A stretch of 64,000 bases of DNA from an uncultured Oscillospiraceae bacterium (GCA_910588495.1 CAJUPU010000015.1:1-64000); one strand, 5' to 3'. Counted from the first letter of the stretch, positions 24,797 to 33,083 are shown. Made by a program: numbers and translations. Notes: generated from the sequence alone by a model not told the origin.

Positions 24797-25108
24797 TCAG
24801 ATCTCGGCGCCGCAGTGCTTGCACACGCGGACCTTCTTGCCGTCCTCCACCTTGTGGGCGGGGCGGGTGGGCTTGCTGCACTTGGGGCACACGGTCATCA
24901 CCTTGCAGGCGTAGATGGGGGTCTCCTTCTGGATGATGCCGCCCTCCTGGCCCTGCTGGCGGGGCTTCTGGTGCTTGGAGGCCACGTTGACCTTCTCCAC
25001 GACCACCTTGCCGCCCTTGGGGTCCACGGAGAGGACCTTGCCCTGCTTGCCCTTGTCCTTGCCGGACAGGACGAGCACGGTGTCGTTCTTCTTCACGTTC
25101 ATACTCAT
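24797..25108 (-). CDS. rplX: 50S ribosomal protein L24
   Basis: 103 residues with the KOW motif KNDTVLVLSGKDKGKQGKVL and the zinc-like C-terminal pairs CPKCSKPT and CKHC. L24 is an assembly initiator. The double CxxC tail is typical of C+ versions. Confidence 0.97.
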   Translation of the reverse strand: MSMNVKKNDTVLVLSGKDKGKQGKVLSVDPKGGKVVVEKVNVASKHQKPRQQGQEGGIIQKETPIYACKVMTVCPKCSKPTRPAHKVEDGKKVRVCKHCGAEI

Positions 25109-25122
25109 ACCTCGCTACCCCC

Positions 25123-25491
25123 TTACAGCACTTCGGGAGCCAAGGACAGGATCTTCATGTAATCCTTGTCGCGCAGCTCGCGGGCCACCGGGCCAAAGAT
25201 GCGGGTGCCCCGGGGGTTCTTGTCCTCGCGGATGAGGACGGCGGCGTTGTCGTCGAAGCGGACATAGCTGCCGTCGGCGCGGCGCACGCCCCGGGCGGAG
25301 CGGACGATGACGGCCTTGACCACCTCGCCCTTCTTCACCTGGCCGCCGGGGGCGGCCTTGCGCACGGAGGCCACGATCACGTCGCCGATGTTGCCGAACC
25401 GCCGCCGGGACCCGCCCAGCACGCGGATGGTCTTGATCTCCTTGGCGCCGGTATTATCGGCCACCTTCAGATAGCTTTCTTCTTGGATCAT
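25123..25491 (-). CDS. rplN: 50S ribosomal protein L14
   Basis: 122 residues: MIQEESYLKVADNTGAKEIK, RRFGNIGDVIVASVRKAAPG, and the terminal GPVARELRDKDYMKILSLAP. L14 forms a bridge to the small subunit. Confidence 0.97.
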   Translation of the reverse strand: MIQEESYLKVADNTGAKEIKTIRVLGGSRRRFGNIGDVIVASVRKAAPGGQVKKGEVVKAVIVRSARGVRRADGSYVRFDDNAAVLIREDKNPRGTRIFGPVARELRDKDYMKILSLAPEVL

Positions 25492-25505
25492 ACTGGCACC
25501 TCCTT

Positions 25506-25769
25506 TTACTTCGCCTTCTCAATGATCTCGACCACGCGCCAGCGCTTGTCCTTGGACAGGGGGCGGGTCTCCATCACGCGCACGCGGTCGCCCACGCCGC
25601 ACTGGTTGTTCTCGTCGTGGGCCTTCAGCTTGTAGGTCCGCTTCACGATCTTCTTGTACAGAGGATGGGCCACGCGGTCGGCGATGGCGACCACCACGGT
25701 CTTGTCCATCTTGTCCGAAACCACCAGGCCGACTCTGGTCTTACGAGACGAGGTCCTTGCTTCGCTCAT
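25506..25769 (-). CDS. rpsQ: 30S ribosomal protein S17
   Basis: 87 residues; the OB-fold core reads KTRVGLVVSDKMDKTVVVAI, then VKRTYKLKAHDENNQCGVGD and METRPLSKDKRWRVVEII. A primary 16S rRNA binder. Fifteen bases from rpmC. Confidence 0.97.
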   Translation of the reverse strand: MSEARTSSRKTRVGLVVSDKMDKTVVVAIADRVAHPLYKKIVKRTYKLKAHDENNQCGVGDRVRVMETRPLSKDKRWRVVEIIEKAK

Positions 25770-25783
25770 CTTTCCTTACCTCC

Positions 25784-25981
25784 TTATCGGCCCTGCTGCT
25801 CACGCAGGATGGTCTTGACGCGGGCGATGTCCTTCTTGACCTCCGCGATGCGGATGGGGTTGTCGAGCTGATTGGTGGCGTGCTGAAGACGGAGGTTGAA
25901 CAGGTCCTTCTTCAGCTCCACCAGCTTGGCGTCCAGCTCGGCGGCGCTCATCTTACGCACTTCGACTGCCTTCATCTTCAT
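25784..25981 (-). CDS. rpmC: 50S ribosomal protein L29
   Basis: 65 residues: MKMKAVEVRKMSAAELDAKL followed by LKKDLFNLRLQHATNQLDNP and DIARVKTILREQQ. L29 lines the polypeptide exit and binds trigger factor with L23. Its start overlaps the rplP stop by four bases. Confidence 0.97.
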   Translation of the reverse strand: MKMKAVEVRKMSAAELDAKLVELKKDLFNLRLQHATNQLDNPIRIAEVKKDIARVKTILREQQGR

Positions 25982-26406
25982 TCACCACCCTTCTCCTCGG
26001 TCTCTTTCTTGACGATCTTGCACTTGATGGGCAGCTTGTGGCTGGCCAGGCGCAGGGCCTCCCGGGCGGTCTCCTCGGGGACGCCGGCGATCTCGAACAT
26101 GACCCGGCCGGGCTTGACCACGGCCACCCAGCCCTCGGGCGCGCCCTTACCGGAGCCCATACGGGTGCCCAGCGCCTTCTTGGTGATGGGCTTGTCGGGG
26201 AAGATCTTGATCCAGACCTTACCGCCGCGCTTGGTGTAGCGGGTCATGGCCACACGGGCGGCCTCGATCTGGTTGCCGGTGATCCAGGCGGGCTCGGTGG
26301 CCTGGAGGCCCCACTCGCCGTAAGCGACCTTGCTGCCGCGCTTGGCGGTGCCGGTCATGCGGCCGCGGTGGACGCGGCGGTACTTTACTCTCTTAGGCAG
26401 CAGCAT
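25978..26406 (-). CDS. rplP: 50S ribosomal protein L16
   Basis: 142 residues beginning MLLPKRVKYRRVHRGRMTG, with GKVWIKIFPDKPITKKALG and GRVMFEIAGVPEETAREALR. L16 supports the A-site. Overlaps rpsC by one base. Confidence 0.97.
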   Translation of the reverse strand: MLLPKRVKYRRVHRGRMTGTAKRGSKVAYGEWGLQATEPAWITGNQIEAARVAMTRYTKRGGKVWIKIFPDKPITKKALGTRMGSGKGAPEGWVAVVKPGRVMFEIAGVPEETAREALRLASHKLPIKCKIVKKETEEKGGE

Positions 26407-27272
26407 TACTGGGCGCCTCCTTCCTTAGGAGCGGGAGCGGAGGGGCGGGGGCCGTTGTTGGGACGGGGGCCGCTGCCGCCGGGGCGGGGGCCGCCCTGCC
26501 GGTCGCGGTTGAAGCCGCCCTGGGGACGGCCGCCGCCCTGGCGGTTGAAGCCGCCCCTGCGGTCGCCGTCGCGGCGGCGGGGCCGCTGCTCGCGCTCCTT
26601 GTAGTTCTTGGTGTCGATGGTGCGGGGGGTGGTGCGCAGGGTCTGGGTGAGCACCTCGCCCTTGTAGATCCACACCTTCACGCCCAGACGGCCGTAGGTG
26701 GTGGCCGCCTCGGCGAAGCCGTACTCGATGTCGGCCCGGATGGTCTGCAGGGGGATGGTGCCGTCGTGGTAGTGCTCGGTGCGGGCGATCTCGGCGCCGT
26801 TGAGGCGGCCGGACACCTGGACCTTGATGCCCAGGGCGCCCATGCGCATGGCGCGGCCCATGGCGTTCTTCATGGCCCGGCGGAAGGCGATCCGCTTCTC
26901 CAGCTGCTGGGCGATGTTCTCGGCCACCAGCTGGGCGTTCTTGTCCACGTCCTTGACCTCGACGATGTTCAGCGCCACGCTCTTGCCCAGGCGCTTCTCC
27001 AGCTCCACGCGCAGCTTCTCGATGTCCTCGCCACCCTTGCCGATCACGATGCCCGGCCGGGCGCAGTGGACGTAGATGCGGATCTTGGCGTTGTCGCGCT
27101 CGATCTCGATCTTGGGCACGCCGGCGGCGTACAGCTTCTTCTTCAGCTCCTTACGGAGGTTGTAGTCCTCCACCAGGAGGTCGCCCACTTTCTCGTCACG
27201 GGCGTACCAGCGGGAGTCCCAGTCTTTGATGACGCCCACGCGCAGGCCGTGGGGATTCACTTTCTGTCCCAT
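26406..27272 (-). CDS. rpsC: 30S ribosomal protein S3 with long Gly/Arg/Pro-rich tail
   Basis: The first 218 or so residues are ordinary S3: MGQKVNPHGLRVGVIKDWDS, KH domain with VIGKGGEDIEKLRVELEKRLG shortened here to GKGG, and the C-domain ending near GVKVWIYKGEVL. Total length is 288 residues against the usual 210-235. The extra 60 or so residues are low complexity, rich in Arg, Gly, Pro, Gln and Asn (GGFNRQGGGRPQGGFN), likely disordered and RNA-binding. Such tails occur in some Clostridia; no frameshift is involved because the stop overlaps the rplP start. Confidence 0.95.
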   Translation of the reverse strand: MGQKVNPHGLRVGVIKDWDSRWYARDEKVGDLLVEDYNLRKELKKKLYAAGVPKIEIERDNAKIRIYVHCARPGIVIGKGGEDIEKLRVELEKRLGKSVALNIVEVKDVDKNAQLVAENIAQQLEKRIAFRRAMKNAMGRAMRMGALGIKVQVSGRLNGAEIARTEHYHDGTIPLQTIRADIEYGFAEAATTYGRLGVKVWIYKGEVLTQTLRTTPRTIDTKNYKEREQRPRRRDGDRRGGFNRQGGGRPQGGFNRDRQGGPRPGGSGPRPNNGPRPSAPAPKEGGAQ

Positions 27273-27291
27273 TTGCTTTCGACCTCCTTTT

Positions 27292-27624
27292 TCAGCGCTC
27301 TTTGACCACGACGGTCACATGGGAAGTTCTCTTCTTGATGCCGTAGGCGCGGCCCTTGGCCCGGGGCATGAAGCGCTTGATGATGGGGCCGGGGGTGGCG
27401 TAGGTCTCGGCGACGTAGAGCTTCTCCGGGTCCATGCCGTGGTTGTTCTCGGCGTTGGCCGCGGCGGAGTGGACCAGCTTGGACAGGGGGTCGGAGGCGG
27501 CCTTGGGGATCAGGGCCAGGATGGACTCGGCGTTCTTGACGCTCTTGCCCCGGATCTGGTCGCACAGGATGCCCACCTTGCGGGGAGAGATACGGATGTA
27601 TCTCAGTGTGGCTTTCGCTTCCAT
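27292..27624 (-). CDS. rplV: 50S ribosomal protein L22
   Basis: 110 residues: MEAKATLRYIRISPRKVGIL and the C-terminal hairpin KRFMPRAKGRAYGIKKRTSH that reaches the exit tunnel and is the usual site of macrolide-resistance changes. No such change can be judged here. Confidence 0.97.
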   Translation of the reverse strand: MEAKATLRYIRISPRKVGILCDQIRGKSVKNAESILALIPKAASDPLSKLVHSAAANAENNHGMDPEKLYVAETYATPGPIIKRFMPRAKGRAYGIKKRTSHVTVVVKER

Positions 27625-27639
27625 ATTCTCTCTCCTCCC

Positions 27640-27912
27640 TTACTTGCCGGTCTTGCTGCCCGCGTGGCCCTTGAAGGTGCGGGTGGGCGCGAACTCGCCC
27701 AGCTTGTGGCCCACCATGTCCTCGGTGACGTAGACGGGCACGTGCTTGCGGCCGTCGTGGACGGCGAAGGTGTGGCCCACGAAGGAGGGGAAGATGGTGG
27801 AGGCGCGGCTCCAGGTCTTGAGGACCTTCTTCTCGTTCTTCTTGTTCAGCTCATCCACGCGCTTCAGCAGCTCGGGAGCGCAAAACGGGCCTTTCTTGAT
27901 GCTTCTGCTCAT
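27640..27912 (-). CDS. rpsS: 30S ribosomal protein S19
   Basis: 90 residues: MSRSIKKGPFCAPELLKRVD, STIFPSFVGHTFAVHDGRKH and the terminal GEFAPTRTFKGHAGSKTGK. Part of the 30S head. Confidence 0.97.
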   Translation of the reverse strand: MSRSIKKGPFCAPELLKRVDELNKKNEKKVLKTWSRASTIFPSFVGHTFAVHDGRKHVPVYVTEDMVGHKLGEFAPTRTFKGHAGSKTGK

Positions 27913-27928
27913 CTGTTACACTCCCTCC

Positions 27929-28762
27929 TTACTTGCCGTTGCGGCGCCGGACGATGAACTTGTCGGTGCGGTTCTTCTTCTTGCGGGTCTTGTAACCCAG
28001 GGCGGGCTTGCCCCAGGGGGTCACAGGGCCGGGACGGCCCACGGGGCTCTTGCCCTCGCCGCCGCCGTGGGGGTGGTCGTTGGGGTTCATCACAGAGCCG
28101 CGGACGGTGGGCCGCCAGCCCATGTGGCGCTTGCGGCCGGCCTTGCCGATGTGGATGTTGCCCCAATCGGTGTTGCCCACCTGGCCGATGGTGGCCATGC
28201 AGTTCTCCCGGACCAGCCGGACCTCGCCGGAGGGCAGGCGGACCTGGGCCATGCCGTTCTCCTTGGCCATGAGCTGGGCGGCGGTGCCGGCGGAGCGCAC
28301 CAGCTGGGCGCCCTTGCCGGGGTAGAGCTCGATGCAGTGGATGGTCTCGCCCACGGGGATGTCCGCGATGGGCAGGGCGTTGCCGGGCAGGATGTCCGCG
28401 CCGGAGCCGGTCATGATGGCGTGGCCGGCCTTCAGGCCCACGGGGGCCAGGATATAGCGGCGCTCGCCGTCCTCATACTCGATGAGGGCGATGTTGGCGG
28501 AGCGGTTGGGGTCGTACTGCAGGTTGATCACAGTGGCCTTGCCCGCCTTGTCCCGCTTGAAGTCGATGACACGGTACTTGCGCTTGTTGCCGCCGCCGCG
28601 GTGGCGCACGGTGATGCGGCCATAGCTGTTGCGCCCGGCGTTCTTCTTCAGGCTCTCCAGCAGGGAGCGCTCCGGCTTGGCCTTCTTGTCGATGCCCTCG
28701 AAGGCGGACACGGTCATGTGGCGGCGGGAGGGCGTCGTGGGCTTATAAGTCTTGATAGCCAT
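27929..28762 (-). CDS. rplB: 50S ribosomal protein L2
   Basis: 277 residues. The peptidyl-transferase-adjacent C-terminal signature VMNPNDHPHGGGEGKSPVGR is intact, as is the RHRGGGNKRKYRVIDFKRD block. L2 is needed for subunit joining. Confidence 0.98.
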   Translation of the reverse strand: MAIKTYKPTTPSRRHMTVSAFEGIDKKAKPERSLLESLKKNAGRNSYGRITVRHRGGGNKRKYRVIDFKRDKAGKATVINLQYDPNRSANIALIEYEDGERRYILAPVGLKAGHAIMTGSGADILPGNALPIADIPVGETIHCIELYPGKGAQLVRSAGTAAQLMAKENGMAQVRLPSGEVRLVRENCMATIGQVGNTDWGNIHIGKAGRKRHMGWRPTVRGSVMNPNDHPHGGGEGKSPVGRPGPVTPWGKPALGYKTRKKKNRTDKFIVRRRNGK

Positions 28763-28777
28763 TCTCTTTTCTCCTCC

Positions 28778-29074
28778 TTACACCATGCCTTCGAAGAACT
28801 CGATGGACTTGGAATCCTGGGTCAGGGTGACCATGGCCTTCTTCCACCGGGGGCGGCGCCCCTCGGGGTAGCGGCCCATGCGCTTGACCTTGCCCTGCAT
28901 GTTCAGGGTGTTGACCTTGGCCACCTTCACGCCGAAGATCTCCTCGCAGGCCTTGGCGATCTCGATCTTGTTGGCGTCCCGGGCCACCTCGAAGGTGTAC
29001 TTCTTCTCGGTGGCGGCGGCCATGGACTGCTCGGTGATGATGGGGCGCTTGATGATGTCGTATGCGGTCTTCAT
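28778..29074 (-). CDS. rplW: 50S ribosomal protein L23
   Basis: 98 residues: MKTAYDIIKRPIITEQSMAA, FEVARDANKIEIAKACEEIF and the internal GRYPEGRRPRWKKAMVTL. L23 is the docking site for SRP and trigger factor at the exit port. Overlaps rplD by one base. Confidence 0.97.
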   Translation of the reverse strand: MKTAYDIIKRPIITEQSMAAATEKKYTFEVARDANKIEIAKACEEIFGVKVAKVNTLNMQGKVKRMGRYPEGRRPRWKKAMVTLTQDSKSIEFFEGMV

Positions 29075-29688
29075 CAGGCGAACACCTCCTCGATGGCGGC
29101 CAGCGCCTTCTGGTCGATGATGACCTGGTTGGCGTTGACGATGTCGTAGACGTTGATGAGGCTGGCGGGGCTGGTCACGATGCCGGGGATGTTCCGGGCG
29201 GACAGCACCACGTTGGCGTCGCCGGTGACCACCACGGCCTTCTTGGACTCCACCGCGTTGAGGAAGCCCTGGAAGGTCTTGGTCTTGATCTCGCCCATCT
29301 CCAGCTTATCCACCACCAGGATGTTGCCGGCCGCGGCCTTGGCGCTCAAGGCGGACTTCAGGGCCAGGCGGCGCACCTTCTTGTTGAGGGTGTAGCGGTA
29401 GGAGCGGGGCTTGGGGGCGAACACGATGCCGCCGTGGGTCCACTGGGGGGCCCGGGTGGAGCCCTGACGGGCGTGGCCGGTGCCCTTCTGGCGCCAGGGC
29501 TTCTTGCCGCCGCCGGACACCTCGGCCCGGGTCAGGCTGCTCTGGGTGCCCTGACGGCAGTTGGCCAGGTGGTTCTTGACCACGTCGTGGACCACGGACT
29601 GGTTGGGCTCGATGCCGAAGACGGCCTCGGAGAGCTCGACCTCGCCGATCTGCTTACCGGCCATATCATAAAGGTTCGCTTTAGGCAT
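29074..29688 (-). CDS. rplD: 50S ribosomal protein L4
   Basis: 204 residues with the extended loop GGGKKPWRQKGTGHARQGST that reaches the tunnel constriction, and the C-terminal globular part. In many bacteria L4 also regulates the S10 operon; a leader that could respond is present upstream of rpsJ. Confidence 0.97.
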   Translation of the reverse strand: MPKANLYDMAGKQIGEVELSEAVFGIEPNQSVVHDVVKNHLANCRQGTQSSLTRAEVSGGGKKPWRQKGTGHARQGSTRAPQWTHGGIVFAPKPRSYRYTLNKKVRRLALKSALSAKAAAGNILVVDKLEMGEIKTKTFQGFLNAVESKKAVVVTGDANVVLSARNIPGIVTSPASLINVYDIVNANQVIIDQKALAAIEEVFA

Positions 29689-29706
29689 TTGTCATTCTCT
29701 CCTTTC

Positions 29707-30432
29707 TCACTTGTTACGCGCAGAGGCCTTCTGCGGGTTGACACGGGCGGACTGCTTCTGGGGATTGACGCGCCCGCTGCCCTCGACCAGGTGCTTCTCG
29801 GCCAGCTTCTTGGCGCTGGAGCGCAGGGCGACCACGCCGCCGCGGGGGCCGGGGACCGCGCCGCGCACGGCGATGACGCCCAGCTCCTCGTCCACCTGGA
29901 CCACGTCCAGGTTCATGACGGTGACCTGCTCGTTGCCCATCTGGCCCGCGCCGTTGTGCCCCTTGAAGATCCGGGAGGGGTCGGTGCTGGAGCCCATGGA
30001 GCCGGAATGGCGGTGGACGGGGCCGCCGCCGTGGGTGTTCTTCTGCACGTGGCCGCCGCAGCGCTTCACCGCGCCCTGGTAGCCGTGGCCCTTGCTGATG
30101 CCGGTGATGTCCACCCGGTCGCCGGGGGCGAACACGGTGGCGGTGAGCTGGTCGCCCACGTTCATCTCGGCGGCCTTGTCCAGCTTGAACTCCTTGAGCA
30201 CCCGCAGGCACTTGCCGGCCTTCTTGCTGTGGCCCGCCTCGGGCTTGGACAGCTTCTTCTCCGGGACTTCATCGAAGCCCAGCTGGACGGCGCTGTAGCC
30301 GTCCTTTTCCTCGGTCTTTTTCTGCACCACGGTGCAGGGGCCCGCCTGGATGACGGTGACCGGGATGACCTTACCGGCTTCGTCGAAGATCTGGGTCATG
30401 CCCACCTTCTTGCCGATGATGGCCTTCTCCAT
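29707..30432 (-). CDS. rplC: 50S ribosomal protein L3 with repeated C-terminal tail
   Basis: The core is a normal L3: MEKAIIGKKVGMTQIFDEAG, the long loop with HSGSMGSSTDPSRIFKGHNG and the terminal PGPRGGVVALRSSAKK. The protein then continues to residue 241 with a basic tail in which RVNPQK(Q/A)SAR occurs twice in tandem. L3 is usually 205-215 residues in this phylum. Function of the tail is unknown; it may bind rRNA. Confidence 0.95.
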   Translation of the reverse strand: MEKAIIGKKVGMTQIFDEAGKVIPVTVIQAGPCTVVQKKTEEKDGYSAVQLGFDEVPEKKLSKPEAGHSKKAGKCLRVLKEFKLDKAAEMNVGDQLTATVFAPGDRVDITGISKGHGYQGAVKRCGGHVQKNTHGGGPVHRHSGSMGSSTDPSRIFKGHNGAGQMGNEQVTVMNLDVVQVDEELGVIAVRGAVPGPRGGVVALRSSAKKLAEKHLVEGSGRVNPQKQSARVNPQKASARNK

Positions 30433-30479
30433 GTGTATTCCTCCTTAGAAAGGTTATTGGTCGGGCGAGGTGACCGTCC

Positions 30480-30725
30480 CCATTGGGCTGGGGCGTCGTC
30501 ACGCCCTGCCTGCTCACGGCGGCTCGGACGCTTCGTCATTGCTCGGCCGACTTGACCCGCTTACCTCAAAAACGCGGTAAGCTGCGGTACTCACTCATCG
30601 CAAAGTCCGCTGCACTGCGCTTCCGCCTGCGGCGAAAGCCGCGCCGTGCTCCTTTGCTCTTCGTGTCCAGACCGGACCCGCTTTGCCGGGCGTCGGTCCG
30701 GGGCGCGGCTGGGCCGCGCTCATTT
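30480..30725. repeat. intergenic repeat element between rpsJ and rplC
   Basis: The 300-base space 30433-30732 has no gene. It begins with CGTCGTCACGCCCTGCCTG and CTCACGGCGGCTCGGACGCTTC (as at 23745 and 4757) and continues with GCAAAGTCCGCTGCACTGCG, CTTCCGCCTGCGGCGAAAGC and the inverted repeat CCGGACCCG...CGGTCCGG, matching the 17580 and 38555 elements in block order. rpsJ and rplC are normally adjacent. Confidence 0.6.
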
Positions 30726-30732
30726 TCTGGGC

Positions 30733-31044
30733 TTACAGCTTGATCTCGATGTCCACTCCGGCGGGCAGGTCCAGGCTCTGCAGGGCCTCCACGGTCTTGG
30801 CGGAGGGCTTCACCACGTCGATCAGCCGCTTGTGGGTGCGGCGCTCGAACTGCTCCCGGGAGTCCTTGTTCACGTGGGGGGAGCGCAGGATGGTGACGAT
30901 CTCCCGCTTGGTGGGCAGGGGGATGGGACCGGAGACCTCGGCGCCGCTGCGCTTGGCGGTGTCCACGATCTTCTCCGCCGCCTGGTCGATGAGCTGGTGG
31001 TCGTAAGCCTTCAGCCGGATGCGGATCATTTCTTTTGCTGCCAT
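30733..31044 (-). CDS. rpsJ: 30S ribosomal protein S10
   Basis: 103 residues from ATG 31044 (GGAGG upstream): MAAKEMIRIRLKAYDHQLID with SGPIPLPTKREIVTILRSPH and a C-terminal LPAGVDIEIKL. S10 (NusE) also joins the antitermination complex. It is the first gene of the operon; the in-frame open stretch upstream to 31347 runs through the leader and the promoter and is not coding. Confidence 0.97.
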   Translation of the reverse strand: MAAKEMIRIRLKAYDHQLIDQAAEKIVDTAKRSGAEVSGPIPLPTKREIVTILRSPHVNKDSREQFERRTHKRLIDVVKPSAKTVEALQSLDLPAGVDIEIKL

Positions 31045-31311
31045 TGTGTTTCCTCCTTGATACGAAGTTGACGTTTGGAACTGCGTCCAATCTCCGTAAC
31101 GGTGAGGAGCGATCCAGCCCACGTTTCCGTGCGTATCACTCCCAGGCATGAATAAAACCGGCGCAAAGCAGGCCGGTCTTACCCACCCAGGGCGATATAC
31201 GCCGTGGAATGAGCCCCTCAGCCGCCCGATCTTACGGACATACTCCGCGGAAGTTACCTCGCTCACGCGAGCAATCTCCCGCATCATCGCAGTGCGCCCT
31301 TTGACAGGCGC
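31045..31311 (-). promoter_or_regulatory. 267-nt leader of the S10 operon with terminator-like hairpin
   Basis: Between the promoter at 31318 and rpsJ the message has several inverted repeats. One (31157-31177, ACCGGC...GCCGGT) is followed on the minus strand by TTTTATT, like an intrinsic terminator in mid-leader. This layout suits attenuation by a ribosomal protein, as L4 does in other bacteria by a different structure. I could not match it to a named leader family. The remaining gene-free part 31348-31462 has only a GC hairpin (31429-31458). Confidence 0.5.
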
Positions 31312-31317
31312 TTGACT

Positions 31318-31347
31318 AGTATACAATGATCCAGCCCCGAAAGTCAA
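31318..31347 (-). promoter_or_regulatory. S10 operon promoter
   Basis: TTGACT, an 18-base spacer and TATACT on the minus strand; predicted start near 31311. No other strong promoter is seen between here and rpsJ. Confidence 0.75.
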
Positions 31348-31462
31348 GAACTTTTCCGTTCTTTTTCAAAAGTTTTTTCACGGTTTTCGTCCCTTTGGCG
31401 GGATACCGTCTGTGCAGCTTCACGAAGGGGCCTCCCGCCGCCGGCGGGAGGCCCCCATTTTC

Positions 31463-32905
31463 TCAATACGCCACGCCCCAGTAGACCATGTGCTTGGCGC
31501 TCTTGCCGCAGCAGGCGCACACGTCGCCCAGCTTCTCCTGCTGGAGGGGGATGCACCGGGAGGACACCCCCGCCTCCTCCTTCATCCGCAGCTCGCAGGC
31601 CAGATCGCCGCACCACATGGTCTTGGCGAAGCCGCCCCGGCTCTCCATCTTCTCCTTGACCTCGGCCAGGGTAGCGCAGGGGTAGGTGTTGTCCTCCAGG
31701 TTCTTCTTGGCCCGCTGGTAGAGGCCGGTGTGGATCTCCTCCAGCATCTTGGCCACGGTGTCCTCGATGCCGTCCAGGGAGACGAAGGACTTCTCGCCGC
31801 TGTCCCGGCGGACCAGCACGCACTGGTTTTTCTCCATGTCCTTGGGGCCCAGCTCCAGCCGCAGGGGCACGCCCTTCATCTCGTACTCGGCGAACTTCCA
31901 GCCGGGGGAGTTGTCGGAGGCGTCCATCTTCACCCGGAAGCCCGCCTTGGAAAGCCGCTCCATGACCGCCTCGTTGGCGGCGATCACGCCCTCCTTGTGC
32001 TGGGCCACGGGGATGACGACGACCTGGATGGGGGCCACCTTGGGGGGGAGCACCAGGCCGCTGTTGTCGCCGTGGACCATGATGATGCCCGCGATCATCC
32101 GGGTAGACACCCCCCAGGAGGTCTGGAAGGGGTGGTGGAGCTGGTTGTCCTTGCCGGTGAAGGTGATGTCGAAGGCCCGGGCGAACCCGTCCCCGAAGTA
32201 GTGGCTGGTGCCGCCCTGGAGGGCCTTCCGGTCGTGCATCATGCACTCCACGGTGTAGGTGGCCTCCGCCCCGGCGAACTTCTCCTTGTCGGTCTTGCGC
32301 CCCTTCACCACCGGGATGGCCAGCACGTCCTTATAAAAATCGGCGTAGATGTTGAACATCCGCTCCGTCTCCTCGATGGCCTCCTGGGCGGTGGCGTGCA
32401 TGGTGTGGCCCTCCTGCCACAAGAACTCCCGGTGGCGCAAGAAGGGCCGGGAGGTCTTTTCCCAGCGCAGCACGGAGGTCCACTGATTGTAGAGCTTGGG
32501 CAGGTCCCGGTGGGAGTGGATGACGTTGGCGTAGTGCTCACAGAACAGGGTCTCGGAGGTGGGCCGGATGCAGTAGCGCTCCTCCAGCTTGTCGCTTCCC
32601 CCGTAAGTCACCCACGCGCACTCAGGAGCAAAGCCCTCCACATGATCCTTCTCCTTCTGGAGCAGGGACTCGGGGATCAGCATGGGCAGATACACGTTCT
32701 CGTGGCCGGTCTTTTTGAACTCCTGGTCCAGGGTGCGCTGGATGTTCTCCCAGATGGCATAGCCGTAGGGCCGGTAGATGAACATTCCCTTGATGCTGGA
32801 GTAGTCGATGAGCTCCGCCTTGGTGCACACGTCGGTGTACCACTGGGCGAAGTCCTCGTCCATGTCGGTGATCTGGCTCACCTGCTTATTCTTGTCCTGT
32901 GCCAT
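31463..32905 (-). CDS. proS: prolyl-tRNA synthetase, type 3 (ProS)
   Basis: The 480-residue class II enzyme lacks the INS editing domain and has the archaeal/eukaryal-like architecture: motif 2 region CIRPTSETLFCEHYAN, LRWEKTSRPFLRHREFLWQE and motif 3 near GWGVSTRMIAGIIMVHGD (seen as SWGVSTRMIAGIIMVHGD). An anticodon-binding domain (about 285-390) and a zinc-like C-terminus with Cys clusters (CGDLAC, CACCGKS) and terminal Tyr follow. Charges tRNA-Pro. ATG 32905 is preceded by GGATGGAG. Confidence 0.95.
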   Translation of the reverse strand: MAQDKNKQVSQITDMDEDFAQWYTDVCTKAELIDYSSIKGMFIYRPYGYAIWENIQRTLDQEFKKTGHENVYLPMLIPESLLQKEKDHVEGFAPECAWVTYGGSDKLEERYCIRPTSETLFCEHYANVIHSHRDLPKLYNQWTSVLRWEKTSRPFLRHREFLWQEGHTMHATAQEAIEETERMFNIYADFYKDVLAIPVVKGRKTDKEKFAGAEATYTVECMMHDRKALQGGTSHYFGDGFARAFDITFTGKDNQLHHPFQTSWGVSTRMIAGIIMVHGDNSGLVLPPKVAPIQVVVIPVAQHKEGVIAANEAVMERLSKAGFRVKMDASDNSPGWKFAEYEMKGVPLRLELGPKDMEKNQCVLVRRDSGEKSFVSLDGIEDTVAKMLEEIHTGLYQRAKKNLEDNTYPCATLAEVKEKMESRGGFAKTMWCGDLACELRMKEEAGVSSRCIPLQQEKLGDVCACCGKSAKHMVYWGVAY

Positions 32906-32968
32906 ATCGTCTCCATCCTTTTATGTTCAAATATGAGGATCGCTCCATATCCTTGACAGATGCTCCAT

Positions 32969-32997
32969 ATTGTATTGCCAAACGGGGAAAAAGTCAA
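32969..32997 (-). promoter_or_regulatory. proS promoter
   Basis: TTGACT, 17 bases, TACAAT on the minus strand. The 5' UTR of about 60 bases contains two near-identical ATATGGAGC units (32944-32953 and 32962-32970 on the complement) of unknown meaning. No T-box features were found. Confidence 0.7.
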
Positions 32998-33083
32998 GAG
33001 GGAAGGCCCTTCCCTCTTTTCCTCCGCCCGCAGGACGTTTTATAATCAAAATGCCCCAAAAATAGAGAAAAGGAGCTGTCACC

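Noticed and set aside
31045..31347. N-terminal extension of S10 using the open frame upstream
   Set aside because: The frame crosses the promoter and leader hairpins; the ATG at 31044 has a good ribosome site and gives the family's usual length.
32906..33083. T-box leader for proS
   Set aside because: The 5' UTR is only about 60 bases from the predicted start and lacks the T-box sequence and stem I features.
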